Below are positions 1 through 8,142 of a stretch of 64,000 nt of DNA, one piece after another. This DNA is from VFKU01 sp964620045. GTDB taxonomy: Bacteria > Hydrogenedentota > Hydrogenedentia > Hydrogenedentales > GCA-2746185. The notes below the pieces were generated by a model that saw nothing but the letters and a program-made list of their open reading frames with translations, was not told the origin of the DNA and searched no databases. The stretch's first letter is position 1. Every line of letters starts with the position of its first letter. Both the position numbers and the translations under genes were made by a program. The DNA is taken from assembly GCA_964620045.1 (NCBI GenBank), contig CAZUJL010000014.1, forward strand, positions 40,881-104,880, in the 5' to 3' direction.

Positions 1-24
1 AACTTCCCAAACAGGAGAATCGCG

Positions 25-876
25 ATGACCCCCGACATTCGTGACGCCGTCAAGGAACGCTACGGCAAGATCGCGCAACGCCAACCCGCTTCGTGTTGCG
101 GCACCGGCGCGCCAACATCGGCCGAGACCATGAGCGGCGCGGTGGGGTATGGCGCCGAAGAGATGAAGGCCGTTCCCGACGGTGCGAATCTCGGCCTCGG
201 CTGTGGCAATCCTGTCGCGCTCGCCGCGTTGCGCGAAGGCGATACCGTGCTCGATCTCGGTTCCGGCGCTGGCTTCGATGCCTTCCTCGCCGCGAAGCGC
301 GTGGGGGAGAAGGGCCGCGTGATCGGCGTGGACATGACGCCCGAAATGCTCGCGAAGGCACGCGTGAACGCGACGCGCGGCGGCTATGCCAACGTAGAAT
401 TTCACGAGGGTCACATCGAGGCGTTGCCGCTCGAAGACAATTCCGTCGACGTAGTGATTTCGAACTGTGTGATCAATCTTTCGCCGGACAAGCCGAAAGT
501 GTTTCGCGAGATCCAGCGCGTGCTGAAACCCGGCGGGCGTTTCTTCATTTCGGATTTGGTGCTGCTGGAAGAATTGCCCGCGGCGTTGAAGGCGTCCGAA
601 GCGGTTTATTGCGCGTGCATCGGCGGCGCGTCGCTGAAGAAAGACTATATTGCCGCCATGCTGGCCGCCGGTCTGCGCGACATCCAGATTGCAAAAGAGG
701 CTGTCTATCAGTCGGAACTCTTCACAGCCGATCCGCGCGCCAAGGAATTACTAGGCAAGATGCCGGAACTCACTCCCGAGATGATCAAGCGCGCCGCAAA
801 TTCCGTCGTTAGTGTGCAGATTGAGGGTAACAAAGGCCCCGGAGTGATCGGCGCGTGCTGCGGCGGTCACTGCTAG
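25..876 (+). CDS. arsM: Arsenite S-adenosylmethionine methyltransferase
   Basis: This 283-residue protein should methylate As(III) using SAM in the cytoplasm. A class I methyltransferase fold is visible, with motif I DLGSGAGFD near residue 77 and the motif II acid in GVDMTPEML near 103. The cysteines fit the ArsM pattern: C60 in LGCGNP, C148 in SNCVINL and C196/C198 in YCACIGGA correspond to the arsenic-binding cysteines of known enzymes. Extra cysteines lie at 24-25 and in a C-terminal CC-x3-C tail, both common in bacterial ArsM. The ATG follows an AGGAGA ribosome-binding site. It lies at the left edge, so any arsR or other ars genes upstream are outside the window. It converges on sucD. Confidence 0.93.
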   Translation: MTPDIRDAVKERYGKIAQRQPASCCGTGAPTSAETMSGAVGYGAEEMKAVPDGANLGLGCGNPVALAALREGDTVLDLGSGAGFDAFLAAKRVGEKGRVIGVDMTPEMLAKARVNATRGGYANVEFHEGHIEALPLEDNSVDVVISNCVINLSPDKPKVFREIQRVLKPGGRFFISDLVLLEELPAALKASEAVYCACIGGASLKKDYIAAMLAAGLRDIQIAKEAVYQSELFTADPRAKELLGKMPELTPEMIKRAANSVVSVQIEGNKGPGVIGACCGGHC

Positions 877-903
877 CCGCAACACGCGCTTTGTAATCAG
901 AGA

Positions 904-1779
904 TTAGCTAACGCCGAGCTTACGCTCCACCAGCGCCACGACATCGCTGATGAGACCTGCCACTTCCACGCCGTAGGCTTTCATCTTGGCAATCTTGGAC
1001 GCGGCAGTATCATCTTCGCCGCCCACGATCGCGCCCGCATGGCCCATGCGTTTGCCCGGCGGTGCGGTTAATCCGGCCATGAAGCCGACCACGGGTTTGG
1101 TCATCTTTTCTTTGGCGTAGCGCGCCGCGTCGACTTCGTCCTGGCCGCCGATTTCGCCGCAGATCACGACGGCTTCGGTCTGCGTGTCCTTTTCGAAGAG
1201 CGGGAGCAGGTCGATGAACTTGCTGCCGATGACGGGGTCGCCGCCGATGCCGACACAGGTGCTCTCGCCGAGGCCGTGCAGCGTCAGTTCGTTCACGATT
1301 TCATAGGTCAGCGTGCCGCTGCGCGAGATCACGCCCACGCGCCCGGCCTTGTGGATGCTCGCCGGCATGATGCCGATCTTGCACTCGCCCGGCGTGATAA
1401 GACCGGGGCAGTTCGGCCCGATGAGGCGCACGCCGTTCGCGGTCAGCAACTCGTACGCTTCGAGCGCGTCGAGCGTCGGCACGCCTTCCGTGATCGCCAC
1501 GAGCAACTTGATGCCCGAGGTGGCGGCATCGATCATCGCGTCCTTCGCGAACTTCGCGGGCACGTACATGATCGACACATCCGCGCCGGTCGCCGCGACG
1601 GCTTCCTTGCACGAGTTGTAGATCGGCCGATCGAGGATCGACTGGCCGCCCTTGCCGGGCGTCACGCCCGCGACGATGTTCGTGCCGTAGTCGATCATCT
1701 GCTTGGAATGGAACGAGCCGTCGCGGCCCGTGATCCCCTGCACGATGACTTTGGTGTTTTTGTTGACGAGAATGCTCAT
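904..1779 (-). CDS. sucD: Succinyl-CoA synthetase (ADP-forming), alpha subunit
   Basis: The 291-residue alpha subunit of succinate-CoA ligase forms the TCA-cycle enzyme that couples succinyl-CoA cleavage to nucleotide triphosphate synthesis. An N-terminal CoA-binding Rossmann domain starts at VIVQGITGRDGSFH (residues 11-24). The phosphorylated active-site histidine is H247 in RMGHAGAIVGG. Length is normal for the family. The ATG overlaps the sucC stop by 4 bases (ATGA), so the two subunits are translationally coupled. The 27-base gap to arsM shows no clear terminator. Confidence 0.97.
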   Translation of the reverse strand: MSILVNKNTKVIVQGITGRDGSFHSKQMIDYGTNIVAGVTPGKGGQSILDRPIYNSCKEAVAATGADVSIMYVPAKFAKDAMIDAATSGIKLLVAITEGVPTLDALEAYELLTANGVRLIGPNCPGLITPGECKIGIMPASIHKAGRVGVISRSGTLTYEIVNELTLHGLGESTCVGIGGDPVIGSKFIDLLPLFEKDTQTEAVVICGEIGGQDEVDAARYAKEKMTKPVVGFMAGLTAPPGKRMGHAGAIVGGEDDTAASKIAKMKAYGVEVAGLISDVVALVERKLGVS

Positions 1780-2921
1780 GCGCGGCCGCCTCCCAGTTCG
1801 GTGGCCTTGCGCGCGCCCTCGACCAGCGATTTCGCCGTGCCGAGGTCGGTTCCTTCAAGCAGCCGCCGTCCTTCTTCTTCGTTCGTGCCCACGAGCCGCA
1901 CGACAATCGGCACGTTCACTTTCATCATTTCGAGCGACTTCAGAATCCCGCGCGCGATGTCGTCGCAGCGCGTAATGCCGCCGAAAATATTGATCAGAAT
2001 CGCCTTTACCTTCGGGTTTTTCAGGATCAGGCGGAACGCCGCGACCACTTTGTCCGGCGACGAGCTACCGCCGACATCGAGGAAGTTCGCGGGGTTGCCG
2101 CCGACGTGCTTGATGGTGTCCATCGTCGCCATCGCGAGGCCCGCGCCGTTCACCATGCAGCCGATGTTGCCGTCCAGCGGGATGAAGCTCAGGCCCTGCG
2201 CCTTCGCGTCGAGTTCGTCCTGATCCTCGCTGTCCATATCGCGCAACGGCTCAAGGTCTGTGTGGCGGAACATTGCGTTGTCGTCGATGATCATCTTCGC
2301 GTCGAGCGCGACCACCTTGCCGTGGCCGTCGGCGATCAGCGGATTGATCTCGATCAGCGAGGCGTCCTTGTCGGCAAACAGCTTCGCCATCTTCGACATG
2401 ATCTCGGTCACTTCGCCCGCCTGTTTCGCGTCGCTGAACAGCTTCGACGCGAACGGCATCAGTTTGCCGGGGGAGAGCGAGCGCAGTTCCTTCGCGGCGA
2501 CCTCGTAGCGCAGGATCGCCTCGGGATTCGTCTTCGCCGTCTCTTCGATCTCCACGCCGCCGTCCGCGCAGCCGATGAACACCGCCTTGCGCGCGCCGCG
2601 ATCGATCAGGATCGAGAGGTAGACTTCCTTTTTGATCTCGGCCGCCGGCGCGACGAGCAGCTTGCGCACGGGCAGGTCTTTAATCGTGAGGCCGAGGATT
2701 TTCTTCGCGGTCGGCTCGACTTCCTCCATCTTGCTGACCAGCTTCACGCCGCCGGCCTTGCCGCGCCCGCCGACGTGCACCTGCGCCTTCAGCACCACGG
2801 GCAGGCCCAGCGCCTTCGCCGCATCCACTGCCTCGGCCGCCGTACCCACCGCACGATCAGCGGGGCACGGAATGCCCACCTCGCGGAAGAGTGCCTTGGC
2901 CTGATATTCGTGTAGTTTCAT
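1776..2921 (-). CDS. sucC: Succinyl-CoA synthetase (ADP-forming), beta subunit
   Basis: The 381-residue beta subunit has an N-terminal ATP-grasp domain and a C-terminal CoA-ligase domain. The start MKLHEYQAKALF is the family's conserved N-terminus and is preceded by GGAGCG six bases upstream. An in-frame extension to 3062 exists but has no homology-like content and was dropped. Nucleotide-binding motifs such as KAQVHVGGRGKAGG and the C-terminal FGGITRCDDIARGI segment are visible. It is first in the sucCD operon and divergent from the small gene at 3130. Confidence 0.97.
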   Translation of the reverse strand: MKLHEYQAKALFREVGIPCPADRAVGTAAEAVDAAKALGLPVVLKAQVHVGGRGKAGGVKLVSKMEEVEPTAKKILGLTIKDLPVRKLLVAPAAEIKKEVYLSILIDRGARKAVFIGCADGGVEIEETAKTNPEAILRYEVAAKELRSLSPGKLMPFASKLFSDAKQAGEVTEIMSKMAKLFADKDASLIEINPLIADGHGKVVALDAKMIIDDNAMFRHTDLEPLRDMDSEDQDELDAKAQGLSFIPLDGNIGCMVNGAGLAMATMDTIKHVGGNPANFLDVGGSSSPDKVVAAFRLILKNPKVKAILINIFGGITRCDDIARGILKSLEMMKVNVPIVVRLVGTNEEEGRRLLEGTDLGTAKSLVEGARKATELGGGRA

Positions 2922-3129
2922 CGATTCGCTCCGAATCAGTCTTGGGCCGGGAAACCGGCGGAGAACGCGACGCGCACCCCTGTGCCCGAGCGTGTGACAG
3001 GCCGCCAAGAGTAGCGGCCAGACGCATGGTTTTTCAACGTGGGCGTATGATGCTGGGCGCATCGTGTCGGAGCCTCGACTTTGTCAATCGCTCAGACAAA
3101 TACGGGCTTTCATAATTTGGGCGCGTGAA

Positions 3130-3636
3130 ATGACTTATATTTTTCTGGCATTCGCAATCATTTTGTCCGTTGGTTTTCTGTGGTGGTGGGTAATTACGCC
3201 GCAACCGATAGCTATGACGGACGAAGTCATATATGGAATGAGCTTAAATTTCATTTCCAGCGCTACAGATAGCAGTAGGTTAACTCTTCGCGGGTTGCAC
3301 GATGATCTGTCGGCAACGGTGACCATTTCCAGGCTTTCACCGGGCCATGAATCGAACTATACCGTGATCGTGAGTGGTGGCCCTAGGCCGGAGGCTCTGT
3401 TGGAGTCAATTACCGAAGCGCTTCGTGGAGATAATTCGCGAGCCGAATTAATCGACGGAATTCTTCGCGTCGATTTGGATAAAGAAAACGACGGGCGACT
3501 CGTTCGATCATTTCGCCATGTTCTTGAAGGCTGTTTAAGATGCCTTAAAGTCGTTGAAAATGGTCGTTGTTTTGCGGCGCTGCGTGGAAAATATGACTTA
3601 GAGGCGTACAAGAACTTCATGTTGAAAAATCGTTAA
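3130..3636 (+). CDS. Hypothetical membrane-anchored protein, AT-richer than its surroundings
   Basis: I do not recognise this 168-residue protein. It has one N-terminal membrane segment (about residues 3-21, FLAFAIILSVGFLWWW), then a soluble region of mixed strands and helices with two cysteines near residue 135 in EGCLRCLK. The start at 3130 places the hydrophobic segment at the N-terminus; an extension to 3064 adds only an arginine-rich stretch. Base composition is visibly lower in GC than in neighbouring genes. Its TAA overlaps the opposite-strand TAA of the methyltransferase within a shared TTAA. It may have been acquired by transfer. Confidence 0.6.
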   Translation: MTYIFLAFAIILSVGFLWWWVITPQPIAMTDEVIYGMSLNFISSATDSSRLTLRGLHDDLSATVTISRLSPGHESNYTVIVSGGPRPEALLESITEALRGDNSRAELIDGILRVDLDKENDGRLVRSFRHVLEGCLRCLKVVENGRCFAALRGKYDLEAYKNFMLKNR

Positions 3637-4289
3637 CGCTTTTCACATACGATGTACTGAAACAACCCGCCCTGCGCGATGCGATCTATCCGCCGCGCGG
3701 CCGACCATGGCCCCACAGGCAAGGCCAGAAAGCGGCAATGCTCGACAATCTGAAACGCATCGCCAGTGAGCCCGGCGAGATCGTCGTAGCCCAAGAAGGA
3801 ATGCGGGCCCTCGGGCAACTTCAGCCGCAGCTTTTCCAGTAAATCGAGCAACCATTCAACGTCGCCGTTGGGCGTGACCGCGAGGAAACGTCCGCCTGCG
3901 CGCAACACACGCGCCGCTTCGCGCACGACCAGTCCCGGTTCCGGCGCATGCTCCAGCAGGTTGATGCAGAACACGCCGTCGAAGCTGGCATCGGCAAAGG
4001 GCAGGCGCTGCGCATCGGACACCGCGCGCGTAAACTGCCCGCCCGCGCGCAGCATGTCCGCGCTGAGATCGCACGCAACCTTTCGCCGCGCCGGCATCTC
4101 TGTCACCAGCGGCGACGATCCCGCGCCGAGTTCCAGCACCGCCTGCGCATCGGCAAACACGCGCCCGGCCAACTCGCGATACGCCGCTTTGCACGTGGCG
4201 TTCGCTTTCTGGTCATAGCTCGGCGCGAGCGCGCGGTAGTGCGCGCGCACCGTGCTCAGGCTGTGGCTTTGAGCGGCGGCGCGCTGCAT
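3633..4289 (-). CDS. SAM-dependent class I methyltransferase
   Basis: This protein of about 218 residues has a Methyltransf_11-type domain: a YDQKA entry region, motif I LELGAGSSPL, an acid in ACDLSADML, and the post-motif stretch FDGVFCINLLEHAPEPG. The substrate cannot be told from sequence. It lies directly downstream of the FAD oxidoreductase gene. The start is uncertain: the ATG at 4289 overlaps that gene by 34 bases, while a GTG at 4250 begins five bases after its stop. Neither has a strong Shine-Dalgarno sequence. A longer frame to 4544 lies inside the neighbour and is unlikely. The two proteins may modify the same lipid or polyketide-like molecule, which is inference from position only. 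Confidence 0.8.
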   Translation of the reverse strand: MQRAAAQSHSLSTVRAHYRALAPSYDQKANATCKAAYRELAGRVFADAQAVLELGAGSSPLVTEMPARRKVACDLSADMLRAGGQFTRAVSDAQRLPFADASFDGVFCINLLEHAPEPGLVVREAARVLRAGGRFLAVTPNGDVEWLLDLLEKLRLKLPEGPHSFLGYDDLAGLTGDAFQIVEHCRFLALPVGPWSAARRIDRIAQGGLFQYIVCEKR

Positions 4290-5578
4290 GCCTCGTTCGC
4301 ACTCCGGTTGATCTGGTCCGCGCATTCCCACGCCTTGGTGATCAGGCTGGACTGCGTGCGGTCTTCGGGATACAGGAACACCGAGTCGAGCAGGTGCAAG
4401 CCGTCGAGCGGAGACTGCTGCTTGGGCAACACGTCGAGAAATCCGGTCGGACACACGGCCTGCGCATGCGCGGCCTTGAACACCTGATGCGAAATCAGGT
4501 CTGAATCTTTCAGCGCCGGATTCAGATATTTCAGTGACTGCCACGACTGCTCAAACGCGACCTTCGCGTCGCTGGTGTACAACGCCGACGTGGTCGGCAG
4601 GTAATACGGCACGTAGACGATGTGCCCGTCCTTGCTCATGCCGGGATTCAGGTTTGTGAACTCGATGATCCCGTTGCACGCGATGCGCCGGTCGTTCACG
4701 TTCAGCCAGAAATATTTGGACACCGGCCGCTTGAGCTTGAACACGGCACACACGACGCCGACATACTTGATGCGCTCCAACTGCTGCGCGTATTCGTTCC
4801 ACGTCGGCGGCAAGAGTTTCGCCAAAATGCTGATCGGCGCCGTCGAAATCACGCGATCGCACTCGACGACCGAACCGTCCGCCATGTCGAGACCGTGCAC
4901 ACGCCCGCCGGTCTCCAGAATCCGCTTCGCGGGCCGCCCGGTGTGGATGCGCCCGCCGCGCGCCTTAATCGCGTCGACCAGCCTCGAGTAGAACAACTCC
5001 GAGCCGCCCTCGAGGTAGCCCATCATGCCCTTCGAGCGCGCGACGCGGCTGATCCGGTGCCACACCCACGCGGCCGAGATCGTGCCGGCCAGCTCCGCGA
5101 ACTTCATCTCCAGCAGCGGATGCCACACGACGTCGTACGCGCGCTTGCCGAGCCGGTCGGTGAGCCACGGCGTCGCGCGGATGTCGTCGAGCTGCGTCCA
5201 TTCCTGGCGCGCCCGCGCCTCGAGCGCGAACAGGCCGAAGCGCACGCGCTGCGTGAACGGAATGGGGGAGAAGCGCAGCAGGTCGAGCGGCGAGGTGAAG
5301 CCATACGGCGTGCCGTCGTAGTAGAACCCCGTCGTCGATTTCACCCACCGCAGGCGATCCGCCAGTCCGAGTTCCTGTGCCAGCGCGACATAGCCGTCGT
5401 CGCCCTTGCAGAGGAAGTGATAGAACTTCTCGACTGTGTCGCCGTCGAGCTTGAACGAGGACACGAGCCCCGCCGTGAACGGCGACGCCTCGAACACATC
5501 CACCTCGTGGCCCTGGCCGCTCAGCTTGTATGCTGCCGCCAGCCCCGAAATGCCCCCGCCGATGATCCCAACCCTCAT
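4256..5578 (-). CDS. NAD(P)/FAD-dependent amine-oxidase-type oxidoreductase
   Basis: This 440-residue flavoprotein starts with a dinucleotide-binding motif, VGIIGGGISGLAAAYKL, followed by the acidic end of strand beta-2 (DVFEAS). The fold family includes protoporphyrinogen oxidase, phytoene desaturase and UDP-galactopyranose mutase. The central part carries EFTNLNPG and YLPTT-type segments common in the protoporphyrinogen-oxidase-like subgroup, often found with glycan or lipid genes. The exact substrate is unknown. The ATG at 5578 follows GGGGGAGCGCG, a good ribosome-binding site. It is followed by a methyltransferase and preceded on the same strand by a membrane glycosyltransferase-like gene. 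Confidence 0.85.
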   Translation of the reverse strand: MRVGIIGGGISGLAAAYKLSGQGHEVDVFEASPFTAGLVSSFKLDGDTVEKFYHFLCKGDDGYVALAQELGLADRLRWVKSTTGFYYDGTPYGFTSPLDLLRFSPIPFTQRVRFGLFALEARARQEWTQLDDIRATPWLTDRLGKRAYDVVWHPLLEMKFAELAGTISAAWVWHRISRVARSKGMMGYLEGGSELFYSRLVDAIKARGGRIHTGRPAKRILETGGRVHGLDMADGSVVECDRVISTAPISILAKLLPPTWNEYAQQLERIKYVGVVCAVFKLKRPVSKYFWLNVNDRRIACNGIIEFTNLNPGMSKDGHIVYVPYYLPTTSALYTSDAKVAFEQSWQSLKYLNPALKDSDLISHQVFKAAHAQAVCPTGFLDVLPKQQSPLDGLHLLDSVFLYPEDRTQSSLITKAWECADQINRSANEACSAPPLKATA

Positions 5579-5650
5579 CGCGCGCTCCCCCTATGTATAA
5601 ATTCGTTCTTTATGTAGTTCGTGGCGCGGGCATCCTGCCCGCGGCGCTTA

Positions 5651-7570
5651 TCAATCGCTCGCGGCCGTAAACTTCAAATCCCCCGCGCGGTACAACGTCG
5701 CCGACTCGCCCGTCACCACCGGTTCCAACTCCAGCGGCACCCCCGCCGGCGCAATCACATACCCAATCCGATACTTCCGCGCGAGTGCCGCCCATTCCTG
5801 CGCCGACCGCGCCGCCCATAACTCCTGCCAGCGGGCGTCCAGGTCCGACGACGGCCGCTGGTCGAACCCATAGCCGTATAAATCCAGATAGACCTGCTGA
5901 ATCCAAGGCCCCAGCGCCGGCAGATAGCTCATGAGCGACGCCGTCTGGGTCTCGACCAGCACAGGATTGCCGACCCGCGCCTGCAGCAAGAACTCGGACG
6001 GATGCGCGAGCAATACGGCGCCGCGTTCACCTTGGTCGCGGAGGTAATTCGCAACGTTTTCGTCGAACGAACTCCGCGGCAACGACGTGCGCGACGCGAA
6101 CTGGTCGTAGTTCAACAGCATCGCGAGCGCTACCGCTGTTCCAAGGAACGCCCAGTGTGGAAGCGCCGGAATCGCCAAGCGGAAACGTTTCTGAAACAGC
6201 ACGAACAGCGCCGCACCGGCGACGAAACTCGCCGCGCCGAGCTGATGAACGAAGATCAATCCGACCAAACCAATCGCACCGGCGGAACGCCACGCGAGCG
6301 TGAGACGCCACCGCCTCGGAAGCATCAGAGCGAGCCGCGCATAAGCCGCTCCGGTCAGCAACAGCATCACCAATTCACCGGACGCCAGGTAGCGGTCGAC
6401 CAGTTCCTCACCGAAGCCGAGCCTCAAGACCGGCAGCCCGAGGTAGAGTGCCAGCGCACCCCCAACCATCCAAGCCCCGACCCGGCCGCGCTCATCGTCA
6501 TTCCGGGCCAACACCCCAATCACGGTCGCCAGCCACACCGGCAGCAACAGGTTCAGGAGCCGGTAGGGCATCCAGCCGATGATGAGAAAGGGCGTCTCCG
6601 GACCGAGCGCGGCATGGATGCCCATCGCGACCCAGACCACCGCCACCACGCTCGCCGTATATATCGCCAGCCATCGGTACAGGGGTTCACGCGAGCCGAG
6701 CGTCAAGGCGGCCCCGATTCCGATCAGGAGCGCCGCAAATGCACCGACATGCGCGTTCACCGGCGGGAATTGCCGGTGCGGATCGAAGTACTCCGTGTAT
6801 CCCTTCCAGATCGCGTCGACATTCGCCGCATCCGAAATCGTTTCGGGCCACGGCACATAGAACCCAAAGCGAATCAGCAGCCCGAACCCAACGCAGATCG
6901 CGACGCCCCCCGCGCCCCACGGCAACGCGCGCAGCAGCTCCGCACGATCACCGCGCGCGAAGGTCCACAGTAAAAACAATCCGCACACGGGCAGAATCGC
7001 GGGCAACTCGCCGATGTGGATCGCCGGCGCGAGTCCGAGCAGGAAGAATCCGCTGCGCCAGCGCGCGGTCAGGATCAAATACATCGTCAGCAACATGTAC
7101 GCGCCGCCAAGGTACCCGTTCGTAAACGTGTTCGGCCAGACGGAGAGCGGATAGCTGCTGTCGAATTCGAGCCACACGCCCGCGAGCGTGAGCAACGCGG
7201 CGGCATGCCCGAACAAGGTATTGCCGGTGAGTCGTCGCGTGAACAAGTACGCCGGCAACACGCTCGCCAGCACAAACAACACATTGCGAATGCCGTTGAG
7301 TGCGAGGGGCCCCGGCATCAGCCACACAACCAGCGCCGAGAGATACGTCTGCGCGCTGAAGCCGTTGTGCACGTAGCGATACAGCGGATGATTTTCGGGG
7401 TAGGGGATTTGTCCGGCGAGAATCTGCGCGTGTTCGTAGGCTTCGTCCCACCGCACGCCGCGTACCGCCACCGCGACGACGGCGAACACGCACCAGAATA
7501 GAAGACCGTACCGTCCAGACGGATCTCGCCCGTCCAGATGTGTGGATACAGCACTCCCCCCGGAATGCAC
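5651..7570 (-). CDS. Polytopic membrane protein of GT-C glycosyltransferase type
   Basis: This 639-residue protein has roughly a dozen hydrophobic segments. An acidic motif (RWDEAYEHA) sits in the first external loop just after the first transmembrane helix, the usual place of the catalytic acid in polyprenyl-phosphate-dependent GT-C enzymes (PMT/ArnT-like). The C-terminal 100 residues are soluble and presumably periplasmic. The donor and acceptor cannot be predicted. The start is a GTG with GGGGG about ten bases upstream; an extended -10 box (TGATATACT, 7624 to 7616) precedes it. It is divergent from the gene at 7687, whose downstream partner at 8139 is also GT-C-like. Confidence 0.7.
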   Translation of the reverse strand: MHSGGSAVSTHLDGRDPSGRYGLLFWCVFAVVAVAVRGVRWDEAYEHAQILAGQIPYPENHPLYRYVHNGFSAQTYLSALVVWLMPGPLALNGIRNVLFVLASVLPAYLFTRRLTGNTLFGHAAALLTLAGVWLEFDSSYPLSVWPNTFTNGYLGGAYMLLTMYLILTARWRSGFFLLGLAPAIHIGELPAILPVCGLFLLWTFARGDRAELLRALPWGAGGVAICVGFGLLIRFGFYVPWPETISDAANVDAIWKGYTEYFDPHRQFPPVNAHVGAFAALLIGIGAALTLGSREPLYRWLAIYTASVVAVVWVAMGIHAALGPETPFLIIGWMPYRLLNLLLPVWLATVIGVLARNDDERGRVGAWMVGGALALYLGLPVLRLGFGEELVDRYLASGELVMLLLTGAAYARLALMLPRRWRLTLAWRSAGAIGLVGLIFVHQLGAASFVAGAALFVLFQKRFRLAIPALPHWAFLGTAVALAMLLNYDQFASRTSLPRSSFDENVANYLRDQGERGAVLLAHPSEFLLQARVGNPVLVETQTASLMSYLPALGPWIQQVYLDLYGYGFDQRPSSDLDARWQELWAARSAQEWAALARKYRIGYVIAPAGVPLELEPVVTGESATLYRAGDLKFTAASD

Positions 7571-7615
7571 GCAGCGTTTCCCCCAGCGCGCAGGCCCGCA
7601 GCCCAGCGCACGCGC

Positions 7616-7624
7616 AGTATATCA
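7616..7624 (-). promoter_or_regulatory. Extended -10 promoter element
   Basis: Read on the minus strand the site is TGATATACT, a TG-n-TATACT extended -10, about 46 bases before the GTG at 7570. No good -35 is visible, as expected for extended -10 promoters. The same core occurs at 26163 and 26780. Confidence 0.45.
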
Positions 7625-7686
7625 GGTGGCGTCCGCGCCCGCATCCCCCGTACACTGCGCTCGCGCGGTTCGCACGGAGGGGAAGC

Positions 7687-8142
7687 ATGAGCACAGCATC
7701 GAACGCACAAGTGCGGCAGGGCCACCGCCTGTTGCAGGCCGGCATCCTGCTCTTTTTGTTCGGCCTCATCACCGGATTGTTCTCGGGCCAGCTCGCGAAT
7801 CCGCGCATGGGGCTCACCAGCCACCTCGAAGGTGTGATGAACGGCCCGTTCCTCGTCATCCTCGGATTGCTGTGGCCGCGACTGCGCCTCGGCGCGCGCA
7901 CGCTGGCCGCCGCATTCTGGATGGCGCTCTACGGCACGTACGTGAATTGGGCGACGACGCTTTATGGCGCGGCGGCCGGCGCGGGCGAAAAGATGGCGCC
8001 GATCACGGGCAAGGGATTCACCGGCACGAGCTTTGAAGAAGGCGTCGTCGCGTTCGGATTTATCTCACTCACGCTCGCCATCATCCCGCTCTGCTTGATG
8101 GTGCTCTGGGGCCTGCGCGGCGGAGCGTCCGACGCACGGTGA
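7687..8142 (+). CDS. Styrene-oxide isomerase / hydroxylaminobenzene mutase family membrane protein
   Basis: This 151-residue protein has four predicted transmembrane helices. The segment NPRMGLTSHLEGVMNGPFL (about residues 38-56) resembles the conserved core of hydroxylaminobenzene mutase (HabB) and styrene oxide isomerase (StyC), where a histidine in this helix is important. A tryptophan/tyrosine-rich third helix (TYVNWATTLYGAAAG) also fits. The ATG follows GGAGGGGAAGC, a strong ribosome-binding site. The next gene overlaps its stop as GTGA. The substrate is unknown; the assignment rests on remembered motif similarity. Confidence 0.6.
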   Translation: MSTASNAQVRQGHRLLQAGILLFLFGLITGLFSGQLANPRMGLTSHLEGVMNGPFLVILGLLWPRLRLGARTLAAAFWMALYGTYVNWATTLYGAAAGAGEKMAPITGKGFTGTSFEEGVVAFGFISLTLAIIPLCLMVLWGLRGGASDAR

